Of a stretch of DNA of 64,000 nt, positions 45,890 through 54,488 are shown piece after piece (the stretch's first letter is position 1; each line of letters starts with the position of its first letter). Source of the stretch: JBEBSD01 sp040394475. GTDB taxonomy: Bacteria; Bacteroidota; Bacteroidia; Cytophagales; Spirosomataceae. The notes under the pieces were generated by a model. That model did not search any database, was not told where the DNA came from, and saw nothing but the letters and a program-made list of their open reading frames with translations. Location of the stretch: positions 1 to 64,000 of the forward strand of contig JBEBSD010000004.1 in assembly GCA_040394475.1 (NCBI GenBank), read 5' to 3'. Position numbers and translations under genes: made by a program.

Positions 45890-45900
45890 ATCTGATAAAA

Positions 45901-47400
45901 ATGAACTCGAAAATAATCATACTATCCGTGCTTTCTATAGGATTAACGTTGGTTTCCTGTAAGGATTTTCTCAGCACGACCGATCCGACCAAAATTGGCA
46001 AGGACCGCTTCTTTCAGAATAAAAGTCAGATAGAGCAAGCTGTTAACGGTGTCTACGGACAATTACAGGGTATTACCAACACGGCTTATCTTTTCGGGGA
46101 AATGGCCTCCGATAATACAGCCTTCGACTTCAACCCGCTCGACAGAGGAGGTGCAGCCGGATGGGAAGCCATTGAATTTTCTACGGTAAATCCCGGAAAC
46201 GGCGAAGTTGCAGCATTGTACAATAACCATTATGCCGCCTTATACAATGTCAATAATACCTTGGAAAAACTGACGGAAAGTCCGGTGGATGCCGGCGACA
46301 AAGCCGTTTACGAAGGGCAGCTTAAGTTTTTCAGGGCGCTTTACTATTTCAATCTTGCCCGTTATTTCGGGGATGTTATCCTTGCAACCGAGACGCTGAA
46401 CTCTTACGACAAGGCATTTGAGCTCGCACGTTCCCCGGAGGCAGCGGTGTATGCGCAGATTGAAAACGACCTGAAGGATGCGGCTGCATTGCTTCCCGCT
46501 TCCTACTCCCAACAGGCCGGCCGGGTAACAAAGGGTGCGGCGCTGGCGCTTTTGGGAAAAGTCTATCTCACCCTGAAGGATTATGAAAATGCCGTTGCCG
46601 CACTTCGCCAGGTACTGCCCCTGGGCTATCACCTGAACCCCGATTACGCCGACAATTTCAACCCTGCCAAAAAGAACGGCCCCGAGTCTGTTTTTGAAGT
46701 TCAGTACCAGGGAGATAACGATCTGGGAGAATGGAGCTCCTTCGCCTACACGTTTGCCCCGCGCCTATCCGGAGATGTGGTAACAGGGTGGTCGACCGTA
46801 GTACCCAACGGGAGGAATTCGCCTACGAATGACATGATGGAAGCCTATGAAACGGGCGACCTCCGGAAAGACATTTCCCTGAAACCAGGCTATACCCGGG
46901 AAGGGGTTTTCCATCGCGTTCCCTATGTAAACAAGTACAATTATCCCCATACGATAGCGGGTCGTACCAATGCCAACTGGCCGGTTCTTCGCTACGCAGA
47001 TGTGTTGCTAATGCTGGCAGAAGCGATCAATGAGCAGGAAGGGGCTGACGGGGAAGCCCACGATCTGCTCAATCAGGTACGGATCAGAGCCGGCCTGGCG
47101 CCCCTGAGCGGACTTTCCCGGGATGCTTTCAGAAATGCGGTTTTACAGGAACGTCGTGTGGAACTGGCCTTTGAAAACCATCGGTGGTTCGATTTAAAAA
47201 GAACCAAAACCCCGGCGGAGTTGGCCGCATTCATGAATATTCACGGAGCCAGGGAAAAAGCCAACCCAACTGTTGACCGCGGCAGTATCGGCTTCAACGA
47301 GCTGGATTACCAATTCAGCGACTTCGAATATTTGCTTCCGATCCCGGCTCCGCAGATCCAGATCAACCCCAGCCTCTCCCAAAATACCGGTTATCACTAA
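45901..47400 (+). CDS. SusD/RagB-family surface lipoprotein
   Basis: A 499-aa outer-membrane lipoprotein. The lipobox LVSC gives Cys20 as the acylated residue. Family landmarks: FFQNKSQIEQAVNGVYGQL early, FRALYYFNLARYFGDV and KGAALALLGKVYL in the TPR-like helices, RYADVLLMLAEAINE, LQERRVELAFENHRWFDLKR and the C-terminal LLPIPAPQIQINPSLSQN. It lids the SusC barrel and binds the glycan. Eleven bp from susC and followed by a strong terminator, so the transcript probably ends here. Confidence 0.95.
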   Translation: MNSKIIILSVLSIGLTLVSCKDFLSTTDPTKIGKDRFFQNKSQIEQAVNGVYGQLQGITNTAYLFGEMASDNTAFDFNPLDRGGAAGWEAIEFSTVNPGNGEVAALYNNHYAALYNVNNTLEKLTESPVDAGDKAVYEGQLKFFRALYYFNLARYFGDVILATETLNSYDKAFELARSPEAAVYAQIENDLKDAAALLPASYSQQAGRVTKGAALALLGKVYLTLKDYENAVAALRQVLPLGYHLNPDYADNFNPAKKNGPESVFEVQYQGDNDLGEWSSFAYTFAPRLSGDVVTGWSTVVPNGRNSPTNDMMEAYETGDLRKDISLKPGYTREGVFHRVPYVNKYNYPHTIAGRTNANWPVLRYADVLLMLAEAINEQEGADGEAHDLLNQVRIRAGLAPLSGLSRDAFRNAVLQERRVELAFENHRWFDLKRTKTPAELAAFMNIHGAREKANPTVDRGSIGFNELDYQFSDFEYLLPIPAPQIQINPSLSQNTGYH

Positions 47401-47407
47401 CCACCTG

Positions 47408-47450
47408 CCATACGGACTGCAAACGCAACCTTTGCAGTCCGTATGGTTTC
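47408..47450 (+). terminator. Intrinsic terminator after susD
   Basis: A perfect 16-bp stem: left arm CCATACGGACTGCAAA at 47408-47423, complementary arm at 47431-47446. It has a 7-nt loop and is followed by TTTC. It lies 8 bp after the SusD stop. Confidence 0.8.
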
Positions 47451-47538
47451 CCATTTGTTCCGTTCCATCGGTCTCAGGCGCTTTACCGCATCCTGACCGG
47501 CGGGCAAGTTTACGCTTATTAAAAATTCAACTTTAACC

Positions 47539-49899
47539 ATGCTGCTCCAGATCTCACAAGATTCATTCTGGCTTTGGCAATTACTTGGAAGGCTCCACCC
47601 GCTGATCGTTCATTTCCCCATCGGCCTTCTGTGCGTAACGCTATTTCTCGAACTTATCAATTGGAAACAAAACCCGAAAACCTATCAACAGGCGGCCCGG
47701 CTGCTGGTAGGGATCGGTACGGTCAGTGCGTTCTTTGCCATTATTTTCGGGCTGCTCCTTGCCGGAAATGAAGGAACGGAAGGAAGAACATTCGAAATAC
47801 ACCGCCTGACCGGCATAGCCACTTTCCTGCTGGCAGCCCTCACCTGGTTTTTTCTTCGGAAAGAAAAGCAAACCCACTACCGTATCCTGCTTTTTCTGAC
47901 GGTTGGCGGCGTCACTGTCGCCGGACATTACGGCGCCCTCCTCACCCACGGCGACACCTACCTGTCCGAAGTATTGCCATTTGATGACGATCGACAAATT
48001 GACGCACCTTCTGCTGCTCTGGTCCAGTTCGCCAATCTGGGTGAAACCTTAACCGATCAGCAAGTACAGGATCTCAACCTGGAAGTCAGAACAATACTGG
48101 CCCATAACTGCTATAACTGCCACGGCGAGGCCAAGAAAAAAGGGGGATTGCGAATGGACAGCCGCGAAGCCTTGTTTGCAGGGGGTGAAGGCGGTCCAGT
48201 GCTTATTCCCGGGAATCCTGAAAAAAGTGAGCTGATCCGCCGCATCACCTTACCGACGGGACACAAAGAGGCGATGCCCACCAAGGGAAAGCGCCTGAAT
48301 GCCGATCAGACGGGGATCCTGAAGCTCTGGATTGCAAAAGGAGCGCCCTGGCCCGATCAGGAAAAAAGCATTTACCGGGTGGCTGCAATCGCGCCCCGGC
48401 TGCCTGACCTGCCGCCGGCAACAGCGGAATACAACCAACCGGTCGACCGGTTGGTCAATGCCTATTTCAACCAAACTAAAACGGAATGGAAACCGGCTGT
48501 CGATGACCGTGTTTATATACGAAGGGTATATCTCGACATTATCGGCCTGCTCCCTCCTCCTGCCCGGATCGATCAGTTTCTGGCGGATACCCGCCCCGCC
48601 AAAAGGGAAATCCTGGTAAAAGAGCTCCTGAACCGGAATCATGACTATGCGCAGCACTGGCTTACCTTCTGGAATGACCTCCTGCGAAACGATTATTCGG
48701 GAACAGGTTATATCACAGGTGGCAGGTCCGACATCACCCGTTGGCTTTACAACTCCCTGGAGGTCAATAAGCCGTACAACTGGTTTGTAAAGGAACTGAT
48801 CAGCCCGGAGAAGGAGTCGGCCGGATTTATCAAGGGAATCAAATGGCGGGGAACGATCAATTCCAGTCAGCGCACCGAAATGCAGGCGGCCCAAAACGTC
48901 GCACAGGTATTTATGGGATTGAATCTGAAATGTGCCTCCTGCCATGACAGCTTTATCAGCGACTGGAAACTGGAAGATGCGTTCGGTTTTGCCAGTATCT
49001 TCGCTGATTCTCTCCTTGAAATACACCGCTGTGACCTCCCTACCGGGAAAATAGCCACCAGCAGAATGCTCTACCCCGAATTGGGGGAGATCAGTATTAC
49101 AGCCGATACCGAACAACGCCTGAGGGAATTGGCCGACTTTCTCGTGCAGCCGAAAGACGGCCGCCTTTACCGGACATTGGTCAACCGCGTCTGGGCCCAA
49201 CTGATGGGAAGAGGAATTGTGGAACCCGTAGACGAGATGGACAACGTTCCCTGGAGCGAAGATCTGCTGGACTGGCTTGCCTACGATTTTGCAGAAACCG
49301 GTTATGACATGAAACAGCTGATCTTTAAAATTGTTACTTCCAGTACCTATCAGCTGCCCTCCGTTTCGATTCAGGAGGCAGGCGATCTGGCAGCAGAAGA
49401 ATTTCGTTTTACCGGTATGATCCGCAGAAGACTGAGCGCCGAACAATTTGCCGATGCCATCAGTGTCAGTTTCAGCCCGATTTACGCCGACAGTGCGATT
49501 GCCCTGAAACGTCTTCCTGAACATATTAAAGAGGTGATCCCTTTTCCCAGGGCTTCGCTCGTGCTCAACGATCCGTTTCTGACTGCTCTGGGACGTCCCA
49601 ACCGGGAAACGGTCAGCACGAGCCGGATTTCACAGGCGAATCTTTTGCAGGCGCTGGAGCTGACCAACGGAGTCCGTTTTTATGAAACGCTGAAAAGAGG
49701 GGCCTCCGAATGGCGAAGCCGGTACCCGACCTGGGACATGCTCCTGGCGGCCCTTTATACTAACGCCTACGGCAGAGCGCCTTTACCGGACGAAGTCGCC
49801 GCCGCGAAAAAAATACTCGGCGAACAGCCTGACGAAGAGGCTATTCAGGACTTGGTGTGGGCCTTGGCGTTGTCACCGGAGTTTCAGTTGATTTATTGA
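47539..49899 (+). CDS. Membrane-anchored DUF1549/DUF1553 protein with cytochrome-c-like domain
   Basis: A 786-aa protein. The N-terminus has four hydrophobic helices (about 21-40, 55-76, 90-107, 115-135) of DUF2231 type. A planctomycete-type cytochrome domain (PSCyt1) follows with haem motif CYNCH at 191-195 (NCYNCHGEAKKKGGLRMD). DUF1549 (VDRLVNAYF...YIRRVYLDIIGLLP) contains a second CxxCH, CASCH at 465-469. DUF1553 follows (LYRTLVNRVWAQLMGRGIVEPVDEMD). Function is not established; in PVC bacteria these genes sit beside DUF1501 genes, as here. A redox or binding role at the envelope, linked to the SusCD substrate, is inference. Confidence 0.9.
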   Translation: MLLQISQDSFWLWQLLGRLHPLIVHFPIGLLCVTLFLELINWKQNPKTYQQAARLLVGIGTVSAFFAIIFGLLLAGNEGTEGRTFEIHRLTGIATFLLAALTWFFLRKEKQTHYRILLFLTVGGVTVAGHYGALLTHGDTYLSEVLPFDDDRQIDAPSAALVQFANLGETLTDQQVQDLNLEVRTILAHNCYNCHGEAKKKGGLRMDSREALFAGGEGGPVLIPGNPEKSELIRRITLPTGHKEAMPTKGKRLNADQTGILKLWIAKGAPWPDQEKSIYRVAAIAPRLPDLPPATAEYNQPVDRLVNAYFNQTKTEWKPAVDDRVYIRRVYLDIIGLLPPPARIDQFLADTRPAKREILVKELLNRNHDYAQHWLTFWNDLLRNDYSGTGYITGGRSDITRWLYNSLEVNKPYNWFVKELISPEKESAGFIKGIKWRGTINSSQRTEMQAAQNVAQVFMGLNLKCASCHDSFISDWKLEDAFGFASIFADSLLEIHRCDLPTGKIATSRMLYPELGEISITADTEQRLRELADFLVQPKDGRLYRTLVNRVWAQLMGRGIVEPVDEMDNVPWSEDLLDWLAYDFAETGYDMKQLIFKIVTSSTYQLPSVSIQEAGDLAAEEFRFTGMIRRRLSAEQFADAISVSFSPIYADSAIALKRLPEHIKEVIPFPRASLVLNDPFLTALGRPNRETVSTSRISQANLLQALELTNGVRFYETLKRGASEWRSRYPTWDMLLAALYTNAYGRAPLPDEVAAAKKILGEQPDEEAIQDLVWALALSPEFQLIY

Positions 49900-49907
49900 G
49901 AGGAGGT

Positions 49908-50016
49908 TTTAGGTGTTAGGTGTTAGGTATCTGGCTTTCGGCTTTCGGAAATCAGCTGTCAGCAGTCGGCAATCAGCAATCGTAAATCAGATTTCGGCCT
50001 TCGGAAGTCAGTTATC
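49908..50016. repeat. Direct repeat left copy, heptameric
   Basis: A run of heptamers (TGTTAGG, CTTTCGG, AAATCAG, CTGTCAG and others) that is repeated, with about ten changes, at 50105-50211. Confidence 0.85.
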
Positions 50017-50104
50017 GGTACCCGCTCTCCCTCGTCTGACCGGGTCACGCTGACGACGGGAGGGTGACAGCAGGTCTTCGGACCTGCATAATGGCAGCAC
50101 TTGG
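50017..50104. other. Structured spacer with UUCG hairpin between direct repeats
   Basis: About 88 bp of non-heptameric sequence holding GCAGGTC-TTCG-GACCTGC (50070-50087), a 7-bp stem with a TTCG tetraloop, plus a TGACC-G-GGTCA palindrome. Together with its flanks it fills the 354-bp gap between the DUF1549 and DUF1501 genes; no gene is seen. Confidence 0.7.
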
Positions 50105-50232
50105 TTTTAGGTGTTAGGTGTTAAGTATCTGGCTTTCGGCTTTCGGAAATCAGCTGTCAGCTATCAACAATCGTAAATCAGATTTTGACCTTTGGAAGTC
50201 AGTTATCGTAAATCGTACTTCGTAAATCGTAA
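50105..50232. repeat. Direct repeat right copy plus TCGTAAA heptamers
   Basis: Second copy of the roughly 107-bp repeat, followed by TCGTAAA/TCGTACT units that stop about 21 bp before the DUF1501 start codon. Confidence 0.85.
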
Positions 50233-50253
50233 AGGAGTTGAAATTTAAAAAAG

Positions 50254-51672
50254 ATGAAACGCAGAGATTTTTTTAAACATACAAGTGCCGCGACTATCGC
50301 TGCGCTGGCAGCAGGAGCGCCTGTATCCGGTTTGCTTTCCGGTTGTGGCCGGTTGAAGGCCGGTAGTAGTTCCACGGCTGATACGGTGATCCTGTTGTGG
50401 ATGGCCGGCGGGATGGCCCATACGGAAACCTTCGACCCGAAACGCTATACTCCCTATGAGAAGGATATGCAGGGCGACCGGGTGCTAAGTACGTTCCCGT
50501 CTATCCCAACGGCCCTCGACGGTATCCAGTTCTCCCAGGGACTGGAGTCCATTGCCGGAGTCTTGGATAGGGGGACACTGATCCGTTCCTATGTAGCAGC
50601 CGACATGGGCCACATCCTGCACTCCCGCCACCAATACCACTGGCACACGTGCTATGAACCGCCCCAGACCGTGGCGGCACCTCATATGGGCGCCTGGATC
50701 GCCAAGGAACTTGGCCCTAAAAACCCGGTTATCCCTGCTTTCATAGATATCGGACAACGGTTTACGGTGGGGGAAGCAGAGGAGTTAAAGGCTTTTCATA
50801 CAGCCGGGTTCCTTGGTAATGAATTCGGTCCGTTCATTATTCCGGATCCAAGCCAGGGACTGGACAGTGTACGCCCGCCGATCGGCATGGATGCGAAACG
50901 CTTTGAAAAACGCAACCAGTTGTACAATACGCTCATGAGCAAAGGGCCGTTCGGGGAGTATGCCAGTGATTACCAGAAAGAATCACTGCGCCGCTCCATG
51001 GAGCAGGCTTATCGGTTGTTGAATTCACCCGAATCCAAAGCCTTTGATCTGAGTACCGAACCGAAAGAGATTTACGATATTTATAATACGGGGCGGTTTG
51101 GATTGGGTTGCCTGCTGGCACGCAGGCTTACCGAACAAGGGGCACGATTTATCAGCGTCACTACCGAATATGAACCGTTCAAGGGGTGGGATACTCATGA
51201 AAACGGCCATACACGGCTTAAAGACATGAAAAAGATGATAGACGGCCCCGTTGCTCAACTGATCAGGGACCTGGAGAAATCGGGACACCTGGACCGGACA
51301 CTGATCGTCGTAGCCAGTGAATTCAGCCGCGATATGATGGTTGAAGGACGACCGGATGCGACCGTACAGGAACAGGTAAACCAGCCTGACATTCTTTCCG
51401 ACATGAAGTTTTACGGCATGCACCGCCATTTCACAGACGGATGCTCTATGCTGATGTTCGGCGGCGGCATTAAAAAGGGATTTGTTTACGGTAAAACAGC
51501 CGATGAGCGTCCCTGTAAAACGATTGAAAATCCTGTTAGGATAGAAGGTGTTCACCAAACCATCTACCATGCCCTGGGTATTCCGCCGGACACTGCCTAT
51601 GACGTGGAAAAACGACCGTTTTATACCACCCCGGATGGGAACGGGGAAGTCATTCTGGATTTGCTGGCCTGA
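50254..51672 (+). CDS. DUF1501 family exported protein
   Basis: A 472-aa protein of the DUF1501 family, which has an alkaline-phosphatase/sulfatase-like fold. The N-terminus MKRRDFFKHTSAATIAALAAG is a twin-arginine-like signal, and SGC near residue 31 might be a lipobox. Internal landmarks: WMAGGMAHTETFDPK near 50-64, WDTHENGHTRLKDMKK near 312-327, VVASEFSRD near 350-358. The enzymatic activity is not known. It lies downstream of the DUF1549/1553 gene, the usual partner in PVC genomes, and ends at a strong terminator. Confidence 0.9.
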   Translation: MKRRDFFKHTSAATIAALAAGAPVSGLLSGCGRLKAGSSSTADTVILLWMAGGMAHTETFDPKRYTPYEKDMQGDRVLSTFPSIPTALDGIQFSQGLESIAGVLDRGTLIRSYVAADMGHILHSRHQYHWHTCYEPPQTVAAPHMGAWIAKELGPKNPVIPAFIDIGQRFTVGEAEELKAFHTAGFLGNEFGPFIIPDPSQGLDSVRPPIGMDAKRFEKRNQLYNTLMSKGPFGEYASDYQKESLRRSMEQAYRLLNSPESKAFDLSTEPKEIYDIYNTGRFGLGCLLARRLTEQGARFISVTTEYEPFKGWDTHENGHTRLKDMKKMIDGPVAQLIRDLEKSGHLDRTLIVVASEFSRDMMVEGRPDATVQEQVNQPDILSDMKFYGMHRHFTDGCSMLMFGGGIKKGFVYGKTADERPCKTIENPVRIEGVHQTIYHALGIPPDTAYDVEKRPFYTTPDGNGEVILDLLA

Positions 51673-51676
51673 ATAC

Positions 51677-51711
51677 ATCCGGCTTGCCGGTACAGGGCAG
51701 GCCGGATTTTT
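51677..51711 (+). terminator. Intrinsic terminator after the DUF1501 gene
   Basis: A 12-bp stem starting ATCCGGCTTGCC with one G-T pair, loop GGTACAG, followed by TTTTT. It separates the + strand unit from the convergent phosphotriesterase-like gene. Confidence 0.8.
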
Positions 51712-51719
51712 CTCCCGGA

Positions 51720-52682
51720 TCACCCCGCCTCTGCGGGCGCTTTAAAGGTATATAGCTGTACCGGATTCCGTACCATCAGGTTTTCCCAATAATCGTCAAG
51801 TCGCCGTTTACGGAGCTCTTCCCGGAAGGTCGTCATCAGGTAGGCCAACCCCGGAGTGCCGCCGTACGATTTCCAGTAAGCATGTTTGGCGGCATCCATC
51901 CCGGCAGTCAGCTGATCCGGAAATTCCGGCAGCAACGTTTCCAATAAGGTATAGGTCCAGTTATCAGCACCTTTCCAGCGGAAAGCACTGTCAAACTCCA
52001 TCCTTACCCCGGTTTGCAGCACCTCCCGTATATAGCCGGAGTCCTTGCACTTGTCCATATGCGACAGGACCACATGCGACAGGTCTGCGCCCAGCGTTTC
52101 AAAAAGTCTTACCTGCTCTAGTGCCTGCAAACCTGCGTTGGTGTGTGTAAGAATCGGTGCACCGGTTCTCCGGTGCGCACCGACAACCGCCTGAAAAATA
52201 GTTTCCTGGTGCGGTGAAATGGGTTCGTCACCCGTAGCCAGCTTCAATAAGCCGGCCTTGTGTGCCGTCCTCCGCACACAGGGACCGTTATAGTCATAGG
52301 CATCGACCCCTTCTTCAATATCAGCGATCAGCAATGCCGCCAATTCTTCAGCGTTTACCTGGTAGCGCCAGTGAGTGGACGGATAATACTGTTCCAGATG
52401 CAAGCCCGTTGGAACAATCACATGTATGCCGCTTGCTTCCGAGACCTGTGCCAGCTTGGCCACGTTCCGTCCGCAATTGGCCGGCATGGTATCGACCATG
52501 GTCCGTCCGCCGAGGGCATATACTTCCTGCAATTCCCGGGCCACCTTCCCTACATCGTTCAACAGGAATTCCGGATGGTTCCGGGTCGGAAAACTTTCCT
52601 CAATAATGATATGTTCATGGGCATAGATCACACCCGCCTCTTCGGGCCGGATATCCCCCCTGACTGTCCTGATAAAGCTCAT
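51720..52682 (-). CDS. Phosphotriesterase-family metal-dependent hydrolase
   Basis: A 320-aa amidohydrolase-superfamily TIM barrel. The binuclear metal ligands are all in place: His22 and His24 (YAHEHI), Lys147 as the carboxylated bridge (KAGLLKLAT), His180 (LTHTNAG), His208 (LSHMDK), Asp263 (GMDA). The family includes phosphotriesterases, lactonases and sugar-phosphate lactonase/php-like enzymes. Beside SIS, ROK and dehydrogenase genes a sugar-lactone or phospho-sugar hydrolase is more likely than a pesticide esterase; this is inference. Separated from the upstream FAD gene by 432 bp of repeats, with its own candidate promoter. Confidence 0.92.
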   Translation of the reverse strand: MSFIRTVRGDIRPEEAGVIYAHEHIIIEESFPTRNHPEFLLNDVGKVARELQEVYALGGRTMVDTMPANCGRNVAKLAQVSEASGIHVIVPTGLHLEQYYPSTHWRYQVNAEELAALLIADIEEGVDAYDYNGPCVRRTAHKAGLLKLATGDEPISPHQETIFQAVVGAHRRTGAPILTHTNAGLQALEQVRLFETLGADLSHVVLSHMDKCKDSGYIREVLQTGVRMEFDSAFRWKGADNWTYTLLETLLPEFPDQLTAGMDAAKHAYWKSYGGTPGLAYLMTTFREELRKRRLDDYWENLMVRNPVQLYTFKAPAEAG

Positions 52683-52688
52683 TTATAT

Positions 52689-52719
52689 CAAATCTATAAC
52701 TAACTGACTATCGACCAAG
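52689..52719 (-). promoter_or_regulatory. Candidate Bacteroidota promoter of the phosphotriesterase-like gene
   Basis: On the - strand, -33 CTTG (52716-52719) and -7 TAGATTTG (52689-52696, an exact TAnnTTTG) are separated by 19 bp. The -7 box ends only 6 bp before the ATG, so the transcript would be leaderless or nearly so. Confidence 0.4.
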
Positions 52720-52741
52720 TTTACATAACTATTTCATAAAT

Positions 52742-53037
52742 CGCCACACTCCGGCAACCGCTATAAGGCTATCCCGTGGGCGGTATCCCGGTATACCGTG
52801 GTCTGTGTCTTCACAGACCGCTTACAGGCCGGTACCGGGATGGTCTGTGAAGACACAGGCCATGGTGGCTATGCTGACTGCTGACAGCCGATAGCTGATA
52901 GCCAAAAGCCACCCCATTACCGCTTCTTTCACTTACACAACGGACTGTGCCTCCGGTACACCGCGGGCTGTCGACACAAACCACCTACAGGCTGGTACTG
53001 GGATGGTCTGTGAAGACACAGACCATGGTGGTAGTGC
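52742..53037. repeat. Two degenerate inverted copies of the hairpin element
   Basis: Relative to copies A and B, two diverged copies in reverse orientation, about 52742-52875 and 52912-53037. Each has the GGGATGGTCTGTGAAGACAC core, and the first also has a GTCTGTGTCTTCACAGAC hairpin. A few inverted heptamers lie between them (52882-52905). The 432-bp gap up to the FAD gene holds only these repeats. Confidence 0.75.
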
Positions 53038-53108
53038 TGAGAGCTGATTGCTGACAGCTGATAGCCGAAAGCCGAAAGCCGACTGCTGATAGCTGCGTAC
53101 CGAAAGTC
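53038..53108. repeat. Inverted heptamer array upstream of the phosphotriesterase-like gene
   Basis: Units GCTGATT, GCTGACA, GCTGATA, GCCGAAA in 7-bp phase. On the coding (-) strand of this region they read TATCAGC and similar, so orientation relative to the genes is the usual one. Confidence 0.8.
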
Positions 53109-53114
53109 CCCCCA

Positions 53115-54488
53115 TCATCCATTCTTTCGCCAATCATTTCTTCCCGTAAAGGCCGGCTTCTCCGGGATCTCCAAAACAGCGCCGGTTTGCAGCAGGGCCT
53201 CCCGCAGTACCGGGACGGATAACTCGCGGGCTGCTTCATCCCTTTGCAGGGAAAGTACCGCGGCGGTCCCGGCCGCCTGCCCCATTGCCATCGTCTGTGC
53301 CATTGACCGGCAGGAGGCGTGAGCGTCATGAGTGGCGGAAAAACACCGTCCCGCAACCCAGACAGTCTGACTTCCCTGCGGCACTATGCAGCCATAGGGG
53401 ACCCCGTAGATCCCGCTTCCGGGAATATATTCCCAGTGCGTTTCTTCCTCCCCTCCGGGATCCTGCCGGTGATCCTCGATAGGAGCGCCGCAGAGCAGTA
53501 TGCTGCTATCCGGAATTCCGGCCAGCATACACTCGTCCTTTGTCAGCCGGTGTTCTCCATACACCCGCCTGGTTTCCCTTACCCCTATCTGATGCGACAG
53601 ACCGATCAGATCAGCAGCCTCATAACCAGGAACTTCTTGCCGGAAAAAGCGCTCGTACACAAAAGCCTGCCGGCGGCCTTCCACTTCTGCCCGGGTCAGC
53701 TCTTCGCCATTCAGGCCACTCAATCCTGTCACTTTTACGGCCACGGTCGACACACATTTACGGGCATTCATCTCATGTGCCGACCCCTCCTTCCGGGGTA
53801 AAGGATGACGTCCCGTTTCCACGGCCTCCTTCATTTTAGCCTGCAGCATTTTTTTCCCGCCATGCCTGTCAAACTCCTCCAACTCGACATTACACATACG
53901 GAACGTAGTCGTAAAACTCTGGACCGGCTCCCGCTCACCGGCAACTTCATAGCCAAATCCCGCCAGATGGCAGAAATCGGCGTCTCCTGAAGCATCGACA
54001 ACCCTTCGGGCAGTTATTTTCCCCAGCCCGCCCTTATTCCAGACGATACAGGTATACCCTTCCTCAGCGGCCGCCACATCAATGAGCGTCGTATGCAGCA
54101 GGTAGCGGACTCCCTGGCCGAGTATCAGGGTATCCCATACCTTTTTCAACTTTTCCGGGTGATAGTTCACTCCTGTTCCGGCCCCATAGGTGTTCGGTCT
54201 GAGAAAAACTGCTCCCTCCGCATCCAGTTCATCCACCACGCGGTCCGGCCAGCCCCCGACTATTTTCCGGGCGGGACTTCCCGGGGTGAAGAATCCATAA
54301 AAGGTATCCAGCATTTGAGTGGAAGACCCTCCCGGAAATCCGTAACGTTCCAGCAGCATTACCGAATGCTTCCCCGCCATGCCTGCCGCCGCCAGCGCCG
54401 CCGTACACCCCGCAGAACCCGCGCCTATCACCAGGATATCGACGGAAGCCATCGCGGAGATTTTCGTCGAATTGAGAGGGGAAGTCAT
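53115..54488 (-). CDS. FAD-dependent oxidoreductase (FAD_oxidored family)
   Basis: A 457-aa flavoprotein. Dinucleotide-binding motif GAGSAG at 22-27 in DILVIGAGSAGCTAALAAA, then LLERYGFPGGSSTQML, the family signature near 45-60. The C-terminal FAD segment is VWVAGRCFSATHDAHASCRSMAQTMAMGQAAG. No signal peptide, so cytoplasmic. The start at 54488 is supported by an ATGA overlap with the SIS gene stop, which indicates translational coupling. Substrate unknown; members are common in Bacteroidota polysaccharide loci. Confidence 0.9.
   Translation of the reverse strand: MTSPLNSTKISAMASVDILVIGAGSAGCTAALAAAGMAGKHSVMLLERYGFPGGSSTQMLDTFYGFFTPGSPARKIVGGWPDRVVDELDAEGAVFLRPNTYGAGTGVNYHPEKLKKVWDTLILGQGVRYLLHTTLIDVAAAEEGYTCIVWNKGGLGKITARRVVDASGDADFCHLAGFGYEVAGEREPVQSFTTTFRMCNVELEEFDRHGGKKMLQAKMKEAVETGRHPLPRKEGSAHEMNARKCVSTVAVKVTGLSGLNGEELTRAEVEGRRQAFVYERFFRQEVPGYEAADLIGLSHQIGVRETRRVYGEHRLTKDECMLAGIPDSSILLCGAPIEDHRQDPGGEEETHWEYIPGSGIYGVPYGCIVPQGSQTVWVAGRCFSATHDAHASCRSMAQTMAMGQAAGTAAVLSLQRDEAARELSVPVLREALLQTGAVLEIPEKPAFTGRNDWRKNG

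Noticed and set aside
48250..49524. 424-codon antisense frame within the DUF1549/DUF1553 gene
   Set aside because: It shadows a well-conserved protein on the + strand. The antisense product shows no motif.
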